A DNA stretch of 64,000 nt from an uncultured Clostridium sp. (GCA_930980855.1 CAKNIZ010000002.1:38036-102035); one strand, 5' to 3'. Positions 18,240-26,344 are shown, counted from the stretch's first letter. Translations and numbers: made by a program. Notes: generated by a model from the letters alone, not told the origin.

Positions 18240-18270
18240 TTTATATTACCTCTTCATATTTTAAATTTGA

Positions 18271-18406
18271 CACAAAAAGAGCCACACCTTTTAGTTTCTA
18301 CTAAAAGACATAGCTCTTGCTATGTTTACATAAGTGTATTCTATTAAACCCTACGATATATATATATATATATATATACAGCCCCAAGGCTTTCATCTGT
18401 TTTCAT
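18271..18406 (-). promoter_or_regulatory. Attenuator-like leader 1, with short peptide and (TA)n tract
   Basis: On the minus strand: AAGGAG, ATG (18404-18406), short reading frame with a 23-base TA tract (18356-18378), then two mutually exclusive hairpins. An antiterminator-like stem ACATAGC/GCTATGT uses 18319-18325 and 18308-18314; a 17-bp terminator-like stem spans 18279-18316 and is followed by TTTTTGTG. It precedes the SUMF1-like surface gene. Leader 2 at 23054-23165 has the same plan. Function is inferred; the structures are read directly. Confidence 0.65.
18344..18406 (-). CDS. Putative leader peptide 1 (20 aa)
   Basis: AAGGAG lies six bases before the ATG. The peptide begins MKTDESLGAV, then an alternating Tyr-Ile run encoded by the TA tract, and ends YRRV. 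With two more bases in the tract the frame would instead run into VGFNRIHLCKH and stop inside the terminator stem. That alternative product aligns with leader peptide 2 (MVKSNKIDLCRH), which argues that the longer frame is the ancestral one. Confidence 0.5.
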   Translation of the reverse strand: MKTDESLGAVYIYIYIYRRV

Positions 18407-18469
18407 TTAATGCTCCTTGTTTTAAAATTTATATGTATATATTAACATATAGTTTCAAATATTTCAATT

Positions 18470-18856
18470 CTATATTTGATTTTTAAGATTACTTCTCCAA
18501 CTTTTGTTTAATTCTTTTTCCTCTTCTATATTTCTTCTTTCTTCCTCTACATATTCAAGATATATTTTGTCTGTAAAGCCTCCCTTTTTATCTTTCTTTT
18601 CTTTTTTTATTGTACTTACTTCATCCCAATTAATGTTCTTTACTCTCATTATGTTTTCGATAACTTCCATAACATCTGCTAATTCTTCTGGTTTATTTGC
18701 TTCAATAAACTCATGAGATTCTTCTAATAATTTTTTATTTAATTCTTTTATATATTCTTCATCTTCTAGTATTTTATATTTTGCTTTTCTTCCATCTTGG
18801 TTATTAATCTGACTAGGGATATTATCTCTAACTAATTTATTATATACATATTTCAT
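18470..18856 (-). CDS. HisE/MazG-like nucleotide pyrophosphohydrolase (COG4997 type)
   Basis: 128 residues, all-alpha fold. It opens with YNKLVRDNIP, the marker of the phosphoribosyl-ATP-pyrophosphohydrolase-like group, and carries the metal-binding helix pair KLLEESHEFIE and EELADVMEVIEN, giving the E-x2-E and E-x2-D pattern that holds Mg2+. KGGFTDKIYLEYV near residue 92 is also typical. These enzymes split nucleoside triphosphates or related pyrophosphates and are often house-cleaning proteins; a role in His synthesis is unlikely because no his genes are near. A charged C-terminal tail extends past the core. Single gene. Confidence 0.85.
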   Translation of the reverse strand: MKYVYNKLVRDNIPSQINNQDGRKAKYKILEDEEYIKELNKKLLEESHEFIEANKPEELADVMEVIENIMRVKNINWDEVSTIKKEKKDKKGGFTDKIYLEYVEEERRNIEEEKELNKSWRSNLKNQI

Positions 18857-18946
18857 AATCTTCTCCTTTATTAGAATTTTGTATACATTTTAAAACAATT
18901 GTTCGTAGAAGTCAAGTAGATTTTTCCGTTTTTATGATATAAAAAA

Positions 18947-18980
18947 TTTGAACTTTAAGGAAAGTCCCTCAAAGTTCAAA
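18947..18980 (-). terminator. Terminator of the repeat-rich surface protein gene
   Basis: Minus-strand stem TTTGAACTTTGAGG / CCTTAAAGTTCAAA with a short loop, followed by six T residues. Confidence 0.85.
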
Positions 18981-18983
18981 ATG

Positions 18984-19442
18984 TTAGTCTTTATCATTAT
19001 GCTCTTTCATATATTTGCATATTAGTACAATTGCAATTATAACGATTGCTATTAGAATAATCCACATCCAAACATCTAAGCTCATACCTAAGAAAGTATA
19101 ATTAGAAGCATTATTTACTGTTGAGTTAACAGTGTTTCCAGCTGTATTTACTGTATTTCTTACTCCATTTACAGTTGTTTCTGTGACATTTTCTACCACG
19201 TTTCCTGCACCTTGTGCAACATTCTTTGTAGCGTCCCATGTATTTTCGACTGCATTTCCTACAGTATCCATTGCGTTTCCAACTCCACCAGCTACATTTC
19301 CTACTGCATTGCCTGTGTCTCTTGCGACATTTTCTACAGCATTACCAGTATCTCTTGCAACATTAGCTGCAGCAAATACTGTGCCCGTGCATAATCCTAA
19401 TAGTATAAAAAGAATACTAATGATAGCAATTTTTTTATACAT
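18984..19442 (-). CDS. Secreted protein with amphipathic GNAVxNVA repeats and C-terminal membrane helix
   Basis: 152 residues: signal peptide (1-24, ending TVFAAA), then seven or eight degenerate 11-mer-like units such as ARDTGNAVENV, GGVGNAMDTVGNAVEN and GAGNVVENVTET (25-110), an NYTFLGMSLDVW stretch and one membrane helix (about 122-143), ending KYMKEHNDKD. The repeat period and Ala/Val/Asn spacing resemble LEA-like or apolipoprotein-like amphipathic helices, which line membranes; this is an analogy, not homology. AGGAGG precedes the ATG. The same signal-linker-anchor plan appears at 15001-15387. Two repeat units are nearly identical at the DNA level, so copy number could vary. Confidence 0.7.
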   Translation of the reverse strand: MYKKIAIISILFILLGLCTGTVFAAANVARDTGNAVENVARDTGNAVGNVAGGVGNAMDTVGNAVENTWDATKNVAQGAGNVVENVTETTVNGVRNTVNTAGNTVNSTVNNASNYTFLGMSLDVWMWIILIAIVIIAIVLICKYMKEHNDKD

Positions 19443-19540
19443 AAAATCCTCCTTATCAACTTTGTGAAATCAATATTTATTATTTGTGATTTTTTTATTA
19501 TTATGCATAAAAAAATTTTTTGTCATTTTTTGTATTTTTT

Positions 19541-20470
19541 TTACATTTTATTGCTAGAGCCAAATACATCTCTTATTTTGTGTCTAACTGTTTCTTCTAT
19601 GAAGTCTCTTCCTGGTCCTAGATATTTTCTTGGATCAAATTGTTCTGGTGTTTCTGCAAATACTTTTCTTATAGCAGCTGTCATTGCTAATCTTAAATCT
19701 GTATCAACATTTATTTTTGAAACTCCTCTCATACTTGCTTCATGAAGCATTTCATCTGGAACTCCTTTTGCCCCTGGCATATTTCCGCCATATTTATTAC
19801 ACATTTCTACATACTCTGGAATTACTGTTGAAGCTCCATGTAGTACTATTGGAACATTTGGCATTAAGCTTTTTACTTTTTCTAGAATATCAAAACGTAA
19901 TTTTGCTTCTCCTTTGAATTTGTATGCACCATGGCTTGTTCCAATTGCTATTGCTAAAGAATCACATCCTGTTCTTTCTACAAATTCTAGTGCTTGATCT
20001 GGGTCTGTATATATTGCATCATTTGCAGCAACATTTACTTCATCTTCCACTCCTGCAAGTTTTCCAAGTTCTGCTTCTACAACAGCTCCTCTTTCATGTG
20101 CATATTCAACTACTTGTTTTGTAAGTTCTATGTTTTTTTCGAAATCGTATTTAGAACCATCAAACATAACTGATGTATAACCATTGTCTACGCACATTTT
20201 ACATGTTTCAAAGTCTGGTCCATGATCTAAATGAAGTGCAACAGGAATATCATGTTCTTCTAATCCTGCTTCTATCATTTTTTTCAAGTATGGAACTCTT
20301 GCGTATTTTATTGCACTTGAAGAAGTTTGTAATATAACTGGAGATTTTTCAGCATATGCTGCATCCATAATTGCTTGAACAAACTCCATATTATTTATAT
20401 TAAACGCTCCTATTGCAAATTTTTCATCAATTGATTTCTTAAACATTTCTTTTGTCGTAACTAGTGACAT
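19541..20470 (-). CDS. fba: Class II fructose-1,6-bisphosphate aldolase
   Basis: Zinc-dependent aldolase of glycolysis and gluconeogenesis, splitting fructose-1,6-bisphosphate into dihydroxyacetone phosphate and glyceraldehyde-3-phosphate. 309 residues. Visible motifs: FNINNMEFVQAIMDAA, the zinc His pair region VALHLDHGPDFETCK, VMFDGSKYDFEKN, EAELGKLAGVEDEV, AIAIGTSHGAYKF and VLHGASTVIP with INVDTDLRLAMTAA. The long form with the GMPGAKGVP insert matches Firmicutes FbaA-type enzymes. AGGAGG lies eight bases before the ATG. Single gene; pfk, pyk and ldh are elsewhere in this window. Confidence 0.97.
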   Translation of the reverse strand: MSLVTTKEMFKKSIDEKFAIGAFNINNMEFVQAIMDAAYAEKSPVILQTSSSAIKYARVPYLKKMIEAGLEEHDIPVALHLDHGPDFETCKMCVDNGYTSVMFDGSKYDFEKNIELTKQVVEYAHERGAVVEAELGKLAGVEDEVNVAANDAIYTDPDQALEFVERTGCDSLAIAIGTSHGAYKFKGEAKLRFDILEKVKSLMPNVPIVLHGASTVIPEYVEMCNKYGGNMPGAKGVPDEMLHEASMRGVSKINVDTDLRLAMTAAIRKVFAETPEQFDPRKYLGPGRDFIEETVRHKIRDVFGSSNKM

Positions 20471-20535
20471 ATTATATACCTCCTTTTTTGAGATATTTTA
20501 TACTTAATTGGTCTTGGTGTCAATCACTAAAATAA

Positions 20536-20627
20536 AAATTGTATATTCTAAAATTTCAAGTTCTTTTCTGTTGAAACTTACATATTTTCCAAATATTTAA
20601 AACTATGAAATATAGAATATACAATTT
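20536..20627. repeat. Dispersed hairpin repeat, copy H (core diverged)
   Basis: 92 bases with arms AAATTGTATATTCTA and its perfect complement. The interior lacks the conserved GC-rich core and holds only a TTTCAA/TTGAAA mini-hairpin. It ends 3 bases from the stop codon of the prepilin-like gene, so it may also act as a 3' end structure. Confidence 0.65.
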
Positions 20628-20630
20628 AAA

Positions 20631-22443
20631 CTATGCACCTAATTCAAATGGGATACTTGTTCCATTTCCGCCTATTACTTTTGTTCCTGGTTTTAGCATG
20701 AAAACTGGACGCAAACCTGCTGAAAATTTAGAACTTCCTAGAGAATACCAAATGTATGTACATAAGTATTTATCCTCTTTTACTGCTCCTGCTTTTGCCA
20801 CATATCGAACAGAAAAGAAGTGATCTGGTCCATCCCATGTATGATAACGTGATGTTAACCAATATTTTTCTTCTATGCTATGAATTCCCAAAGCTTTCAT
20901 TTGATTATAGTCTGTTTCATAATAGCTATCACCAGCTTTCAAGCGTCCACTATATTTATCCATAGAATCACTATTAACCATTCCAGCTCCGTCATAATCT
21001 GGGTTATTAGGAACAGATCCTACACATCTTGCTCTTGTAGAATATGCACTATTGTTATACTCATTTGCTTTACTATTTAGTGTACTTATCGCATTATTAT
21101 AATCTCCCATTCCTTCAAGAGCTAATGTTTCAACACTCTGCATTGGTATTAATTGTACTCCATAGCCAGAGGAATTGTCATATAATACTATGCAAGTTCT
21201 TTTTGTTCCTTTTCCGTCTGTGTAATTAACATAATTTCCGGCTTTTAAAGTATCTTCAACAGTTGGATAACCTATCGCTGTTTTTACAGTTATAGTATTT
21301 TCACCTTTATTTCCTGCTTGGTCATATGCTTCTACTTTTATATTGTAGTTTGTCTCAGCAGTTAGTCCATTAAAAGTATATGTATTACTTTCAATTGTTG
21401 CTTTCTCTGTGCCATCTAAAAAATATTTATATGTTCCGCTTGCTGCTAGTCCACTTTCACCGTCTGTTGCTGTTACTGTTACTGTAATACTATTGTCCGT
21501 TACTGCTCCTGTTGCTATCTGACTTACTGTCGGTAATATTGTATCGGTTATGCTTGCACTTGCTGGTTCTGTTACATTTGTTCCATCTGTTAATATCGCA
21601 TATACTGTTTGTCCATGTTTCAAACCTTCTATTTTACTTCCAGCACTTATATCAGTCCAAGTTCCTGAAAAACTATCAATTTGATATTGTAAGTTTAATA
21701 CAGTTTCTTCTGTATTTATTGTTACACTAGCAGTTCCATTACTCCATATTGGGTCAGTAAAGGTTATAGCGCCTACTGGTAACTCTCCTGTTAATACGTT
21801 TATAATTTTTTCTGTATTTCCACCTTTGGTTTCTACTTTAACTTTTATATTATATATTGTATTTGCTTCCAACTCATCGAATGTAAATGTATTTATACTT
21901 TCTTTTCCTACTTCATTCCAGTTTTCTTCTGCATCATCATTTTTTTTATATGAATATGTAAATGTGGCTCCATCTACCTCACTTGCTTCAACTAATATGC
22001 TAATACTACTTGTAGTTCTATTTGTTACATTGATTTTTATAATTCTCGGACCTTCTATTTTTCTAATATATTTTCCTAACTTCGGAACACTTCTATCTAA
22101 TTCAAATACAAATCCATTTAGTCCCACTTCATTTGTATCAAGATACACATTTGGTAATCTATCTTTTATAAAATTATTTAGAAATTCATTCTCATTATAT
22201 TGTGAATTGGTTTGCTTGTCTATTGAAGCATCTGCTAGTACTATTTCAATTCGTTCTCTAGCTTCAGCTTTCTCTGTTTCAAATTTTGACTGTTGTGCTC
22301 GTGCTATAATACCATTTTCTCCCATTATCAAATTTATTGTTACTGCTGCCAAAATTAATAGAATTATTATTGTTACGACTAGTGCTATAAGCGTTATTCC
22401 GTTTTTCTTGAGTTTTAATCATAAAAATTTTTTTCTTATTCAT
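20631..22443 (-). pseudogene. Prepilin-like surface adhesin with N-terminal frameshift
   Basis: The ATG at 22441-22443 has AAAGGAG upstream and encodes MNKKKIFMIK. A frame change at the AAAA run (22413-22416) then separates it from KLKKNGITLIALVVTIIILL, a classic class III prepilin signal and hydrophobic stem. Removing one A restores a complete type IV pilin-like start. Downstream, 573 residues stay open: pilin stem, two fibronectin-III-like domains, an Ig-like segment, and a C-terminal domain (KYWLTSRYHTW, FSVRYVAKAG, GLRPVFMLKPG) seen in Firmicutes surface proteins. Only a TTG at 22350-22352, without a ribosome site, would start the open frame. Assembly error, phase variation or decay are all possible. 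It follows the FxLYD gene in one unit. Confidence 0.7.
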
Positions 22444-22504
22444 TTTTTCTCCTTTATCCGAAACTTACAAGTTTTATATCATAATTCAAGTAAGTTCACT
22501 ATTT

Positions 22505-22984
22505 TTATTTTATCTCAGTTACTATAAAATCTTTTGCATCTACTACATTACCAGTTATATTTGCATTAAGTTTGATGGTTTCTCCTGGTTCTATATCTCC
22601 TATTACTGGTTTTCCAGTTGTTATTACATTTCCATTTTTATCTAGTATATCTATTTTAACTATTTCCGCATTATGCTTTGTTGCTCCATTATTTTTTACA
22701 TCTGCTAATAATACTGTCATTCCATCCTTTTCTGTATATTGAATATTAGTTATTTCTAAGTTTTTATATTTCTTAGTGTTATTTAGTTCTTGGCTTGTAT
22801 TTATTTTCGTTCCATCATCCAATTCTTTTATATATTCTTCTTCATTTGCTATTGGACTTTGTGAGTTTTGATTTTGTAGTGTTTCTTCCTCTTTATCCCC
22901 AAATATTAATGCTAATATTACTATTAATACAATAACTATTACTGCCCCTAATAATATCATCCATTTCTTTCCATTTCTATTCAT
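22505..22984 (-). CDS. Membrane-anchored FxLYD-like domain protein
   Basis: 159 residues: N-terminal membrane helix (about 9-28), acidic/Asn linker (about 29-65), and one beta-sandwich domain (about 70-159) with NLEITNIQYTEKDGMTVLLA, VKNNGATKHNAEIVKIDILD and GDIEPGETIKLNANI. The pattern NxG plus a W/F-x-D-like strand and a xIxPGET turn matches FxLYD/DUF-type domains on Firmicutes envelopes. Function unknown; probably extracellular. TAAGGAGGG lies before the ATG. It is first after leader 2 and sits 61 bases before the prepilin-like gene, so both are likely under the same attenuator. Confidence 0.75.
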   Translation of the reverse strand: MNRNGKKWMILLGAVIVIVLIVILALIFGDKEEETLQNQNSQSPIANEEEYIKELDDGTKINTSQELNNTKKYKNLEITNIQYTEKDGMTVLLADVKNNGATKHNAEIVKIDILDKNGNVITTGKPVIGDIEPGETIKLNANITGNVVDAKDFIVTEIK

Positions 22985-23053
22985 TTAATTCCCTCCTTAA
23001 ATTTTTTCTTAATTAAAGATTCTTTTCATATTAGTAGTTGCATATCATGCAAA

Positions 23054-23165
23054 GAAACTATGCCTTTTAGATTCTTCTAAAAAGCATAGTTTCTCTATGT
23101 CTACATAAGTCTATTTTGTTAGATTTCACCATATATATAGTCTTAAGACTTTCAATTTTTTTCAT
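23054..23165 (-). promoter_or_regulatory. Attenuator-like leader 2, with short peptide
   Basis: On the minus strand: AGGAG, ATG (23163-23165), a 32-codon frame, and overlapping hairpins. An antiterminator-like stem CATAG/CTATG uses 23095-23099 and 23085-23089; an 18-bp terminator-like stem (GAAACTATGC.../...GCATAGTTTC) spans 23054-23093 and is followed by TTTGC. The peptide stop codon lies inside the terminator stem, so a translating ribosome would block it. Precedes the FxLYD and prepilin-like genes. Confidence 0.65.
23067..23165 (-). CDS. Putative leader peptide 2 (32 aa)
   Basis: Starts MKKIESLKTIYMVKSNKIDL and ends MLFRRI, with a good ribosome binding site. It shares MKxxESL and the N-x-I-x-L-C-x-H block with the alternative frame of leader peptide 1 (18344-18406). 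The conservation at peptide level supports translation. Its stop codon is at 23067-23069, within the 3' arm of the terminator-like hairpin. Confidence 0.5.
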   Translation of the reverse strand: MKKIESLKTIYMVKSNKIDLCRHRETMLFRRI

Positions 23166-23200
23166 TAGTTTATCTCCTATTTATCTTTAATGTTATTCCT

Positions 23201-23229
23201 ATTTTATACATATATTTTATTATAGTCAA
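23201..23229 (-). promoter_or_regulatory. Sigma-A-type promoter for leader 2
   Basis: TTGACT and TAAAAT separated by 17 bases on the minus strand, about 36 bases upstream of the leader-peptide ATG. Confidence 0.6.
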
Positions 23230-23254
23230 GGTATTTTTACTCGATAATTCTATT

Positions 23255-24202
23255 TTATATTTCCTTATCAATATCTTCTTTCATTTTGCTTAGAACCTCA
23301 AAGCTTGCATCAAATTTTGCTTGTTCTTCTTCGCTTAAGCTAACATTTAATATATCTTCTACACCTTTATTACTAATAATCGCTGGTACACCAATATATA
23401 ATCCAGAATGTCCATAGTTATCATCTAAATAAGTAGAAACAGTCAATATTTCATGTTCATTATTAAGTATTGTTTTTACTAATTTAGCTAATCCTAAACC
23501 AATTCCATAATATGTTGCTTTCTTTCTATTAATAATTTCATATGCTGCTTGTTGAACTTCTGTATATATTTCATCAAGTATTTTTTCGCTCTTTCCTCTT
23601 TCTTTTAGAATTTGTATTAATGGTTTACAACCAACGTAGCTATGTGACCAAGCAACAAATGATGAATCTCCATGTTCTCCCATTATATATGCATGTATAT
23701 TTTTTGGAGATATTTTTAATCTTTCTCCTAATAAATATCTTAATCTTGATGTATCTAACACTGTCCCTGAACCAATAACCTTATGTTTTGGGAAGTTTGA
23801 CACTTTTTCTACAACATATGTCATTAAATCAACTGGATTTGTTGCAACAACAAATATTCCTTTAAATCCTGATGCAACAACTTTTTCTGTTATATCTTTC
23901 ATAATTCCTGCATTAGTTTTTGCAAGCTCTAATCTTGTTTGTCCTGGCTTTTGAGCTAGTCCTGCTGTTATAACAACTATATCAGCATTAGCACATTCAT
24001 CATAATCTCCTGCCTTTATTTCTATTCTACTTGGAGCACAAGAAAGGCCATGAGCTAAATCCATTGCTTCTCCTTCTGCTTTATCTTTTAAAACATCTAT
24101 TAAAACAAGTTCATTCACTCCTCCTTGGTTTTCTAAAGCATAAGCCATGCTCATTCCTACAAATCCTGTACCTACTAAAACTACTTTTCTTTTTGAAACC
24201 AT
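23255..24202 (-). CDS. ldh: L-lactate dehydrogenase
   Basis: Reduces pyruvate to L-lactate with NADH, regenerating NAD+ for glycolysis. 315 residues from the ATG at 24200-24202 (AGGAGG upstream; the upstream in-frame ATG has no ribosome site). Motifs: Rossmann loop VGTGFVGMSMA, NAD-binding acidic ELVLIDV, mobile loop Q-x-x-G-x-x-R in GLAQKPGQTRLEL whose Gln marks lactate rather than malate specificity, ATNPVD, substrate Arg in LDTSRLRYLL, and catalytic His in MGEHGDSSF. Monocistronic. The fructose-1,6-bisphosphate allosteric site cannot be judged from motifs alone. Confidence 0.97.
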   Translation of the reverse strand: MVSKRKVVLVGTGFVGMSMAYALENQGGVNELVLIDVLKDKAEGEAMDLAHGLSCAPSRIEIKAGDYDECANADIVVITAGLAQKPGQTRLELAKTNAGIMKDITEKVVASGFKGIFVVATNPVDLMTYVVEKVSNFPKHKVIGSGTVLDTSRLRYLLGERLKISPKNIHAYIMGEHGDSSFVAWSHSYVGCKPLIQILKERGKSEKILDEIYTEVQQAAYEIINRKKATYYGIGLGLAKLVKTILNNEHEILTVSTYLDDNYGHSGLYIGVPAIISNKGVEDILNVSLSEEEQAKFDASFEVLSKMKEDIDKEI

Positions 24203-24292
24203 AATATTACCTCCTAAAATTTTGAATCTTGCTATTTTTATTATTGACATAATTTTACTTTTTAATACAGCGTAAATATTATATTACAAAGT

Positions 24293-24329
24293 GAAAAAAA
24301 AATCAATTCCATTTTACTGGAATTGATTT
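24293..24329 (-). terminator. Strong terminator of the 24361-24738 gene
   Basis: Stem AAATCAATTCCA / TGGAATTGATTT, 12 bp with a six-base loop, then eight T residues on the minus strand. Confidence 0.9.
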
Positions 24330-24360
24330 AAAAATTTTCGAAAATCTTTATGTATTTTCC

Positions 24361-24738
24361 TTATATTTTCTTCCAAAGTACATCTAAGCCGTCGTTTTCA
24401 ATTACTTTTTCTTCTTTTTTTGCGTTTTTAGATTTTTTTCCACCTTTTGTTGTTTTACTTGCTTCAACTTGAATTTTATCTAACCATAAGAACATTAAGA
24501 ATGAAATAAATATAAATATTTCATCTACAGCTATTGATACGGCAAAAGCTGTCATATTCGCTGTATCTTCTAATGCTGATAATTCTATTGTATGACCTAC
24601 TAGTATTGTTAAAAATACTAATAATACAATACATGGTATAGTATTCTTCTTATATTGATTTGCTAAGAAAGCACATAATATAACTAATACAAGCGCTACA
24701 ACAACATATATTGGATTTGTAAAATCGATAATTGGCAT
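24361..24738 (-). CDS. Small membrane protein of unknown function
   Basis: 125 residues with three membrane helices (about 9-27, 34-50, 65-85), then a Lys-rich cytoplasmic tail (KTTKGGKKSKNAKKEEK) ending in a short amphipathic segment DGLDVLWKKI. The Lys/Ala tail between membrane and the final helix might contact nucleic acid or acidic lipids, but that is speculation. No family recognised; similar short proteins occur in clostridia. Good ribosome site (AGGAGG). It has its own terminator and sits between ldh and glmM. Confidence 0.65.
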   Translation of the reverse strand: MPIIDFTNPIYVVVALVLVILCAFLANQYKKNTIPCIVLLVFLTILVGHTIELSALEDTANMTAFAVSIAVDEIFIFISFLMFLWLDKIQVEASKTTKGGKKSKNAKKEEKVIENDGLDVLWKKI

Positions 24739-24840
24739 AGCTATTTCCTCCTTTGTTTTAGTTTATTCAATAATATACTATTTACTTTATTTTTGCAATA
24801 TATTTTATATTAAGATTATGTTACATTTATATTACATAGT

Positions 24841-24940
24841 TTTCGAAGTATTAAGATTTATAATTCCAAACGTAAGAATACGTTGGCCGGTTCACTCCAA
24901 GCTTTCGCTCACCTTAATTATAAATCTTAATACTTCGAAA
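24841..24940. repeat. Dispersed hairpin element, copy G (different arms)
   Basis: 100 bases with 25-base perfect inverted arms starting TTTCGAAGTATTAAGATTTA, unlike the AATTGTATATT arms of other copies. The interior holds a CCAAACGTA/TACGTTGG hairpin and a GC-richer stretch. It starts 10 bases downstream of the glmM stop codon, like several other copies that follow genes. Confidence 0.75.
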
Positions 24941-24950
24941 TAATAATATA

Positions 24951-26312
24951 TTATTGTAACTTCTTACTTATAAACTCAGCAAGTTCAGTAGCTTTTTTTG
25001 TAATGTATTCCTGATTGTCTCCTTCTATCATAACTCTTACTAAAGGTTCTGTACCAGAAGCTCTGATTAAAACTCTGCCATTTCCAGCGAACTCATCTTC
25101 TAATTTCTTAATTTTTTCTTGTATTTCTGGTTCTTTATCAAAATTATATTTTTTGTCAGAGTTTACTTTAGCATTTATTAAAACTTGAGGATATATTTTT
25201 ATTATTTTTGCAAGTTCTGAAACTTTCTTTTTCTCACTTAAAATACATCTTATAAGCATTAATGATGTTAATATTCCATCACCAGTTGGATTGTAATCTA
25301 ATAGTATAATATGTCCCGATTGCTCTCCTCCTAAATTGTATCCGTTTTCTAACATATTTTCTAAAACATATCTATCTCCAACTTTTGTTTGTTCTAAATG
25401 TATATTATTGTCTTTGCAATATTTGCTCATTCCTAGGTTGCTCATAACTGTTGCAACTAATGTATCTTTAGCAAGTTTTCCCTCTTTTTTTAGTTTATTT
25501 GAAATAATTGCCATAATTATATCGCCATCTACTTCATTTCCATTTTCATCAACAGCTAGGCATCTATCTCCATCTCCATCATATGCAATTCCTAAACTGC
25601 AGTGATTTGCTGTAACAAATTTCTTTAACATATCTAAATGTGTTGAACCACAATTTTCGTTTATATTTGTTCCATTTGGTGTATTATTTATGATATAATG
25701 CTTTATTCCTAGTGCTGTGTAAACTTTATCTGCAATAACTGATGTGGCGCCATTTGCAGTATCTATTGCAACAACAAAGTCATCATCGTCATAATTTTCA
25801 AATTCATCTTCAAAATTCTTTCTAAAGAAATATAAGTACTCATCTAATAAGTCTTCTCTTATCTCTGATGTTCCAATTTTATTGCTTTCTGCCTTTAATT
25901 CTTCTATTTTATCTGAATCAAGTACTTCTTCTATTTCTTCCTCTAAACTATCTGGAATTTTCATTCCTTTATTACTAAAATATTTTATACCATTAAATTC
26001 AAAAGTATTATGTGATGCTGAAATTACAACACTTGCATCAGCTTTTAGTTTTTTTGTTAAGTATGCAACACCTGGAGTTGGTATTACTCCCAATAGTTTT
26101 ACATTTGCCCCATAGCTTAAAAAGCCTGCTGTCATCGCACTTTCAATTAATGTTCCAGAAATTCTAGTATCTCTTCCTATTAATATTGTTGGTGTATGAT
26201 TTGAATGTTTGGCTAAAACATAAGCTCCTGCCTTCGCAACTTTATATACTAATTCTGGTGTAAGCTCAGTATTAGCAATTCTTCTAATTCCATCTGTTCC
26301 AAAATATTTCAT
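24951..26312 (-). CDS. glmM: Phosphoglucosamine mutase
   Basis: Converts glucosamine-6-phosphate to glucosamine-1-phosphate for UDP-GlcNAc and so peptidoglycan. 453 residues of the alpha-D-phosphohexomutase family. Motifs: MKYFGTDGIRRIANTELTPE start, active-site phosphoserine loop VVISASHNTFEFNGIKYF (the Ser in SASHN), metal loop AYDGDGDRCLAVDENG, sugar loop GGEQSGH, and phosphate loop RASGTEPLVRVM. The short GMPM-like length and the GTDG start favour GlmM over PGM/PMM. TAGGAGG precedes ATG. Two hairpin repeats flank the gene (24841-24940 downstream, 26345-26500 upstream). Confidence 0.97.
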   Translation of the reverse strand: MKYFGTDGIRRIANTELTPELVYKVAKAGAYVLAKHSNHTPTILIGRDTRISGTLIESAMTAGFLSYGANVKLLGVIPTPGVAYLTKKLKADASVVISASHNTFEFNGIKYFSNKGMKIPDSLEEEIEEVLDSDKIEELKAESNKIGTSEIREDLLDEYLYFFRKNFEDEFENYDDDDFVVAIDTANGATSVIADKVYTALGIKHYIINNTPNGTNINENCGSTHLDMLKKFVTANHCSLGIAYDGDGDRCLAVDENGNEVDGDIIMAIISNKLKKEGKLAKDTLVATVMSNLGMSKYCKDNNIHLEQTKVGDRYVLENMLENGYNLGGEQSGHIILLDYNPTGDGILTSLMLIRCILSEKKKVSELAKIIKIYPQVLINAKVNSDKKYNFDKEPEIQEKIKKLEDEFAGNGRVLIRASGTEPLVRVMIEGDNQEYITKKATELAEFISKKLQ

Positions 26313-26344
26313 GATTACCTCCTATAAATCATTATTTAATTCAT

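Noticed and set aside
18356..18378. TA tract as a plain AT-rich promoter
   Set aside because: It lies inside a translated short frame downstream of the start codon, and no matching -35 element is suitably spaced.
18270..18410. Cyclic di-GMP riboswitch before the SUMF1-like gene
   Set aside because: An AAAGCC..GGGCT-like hairpin first suggested GEMM-I, but the conserved CACGCACAGGGCAAACC core and receptor pairs are absent, while a ribosome site, ATG and conserved peptide are present.
21826..22527. 233-codon plus-strand frame
   Set aside because: It is antisense to the prepilin-like gene and its leader, with low-complexity Ser/Phe/Ile content typical of the complement of AT-rich coding sequence.
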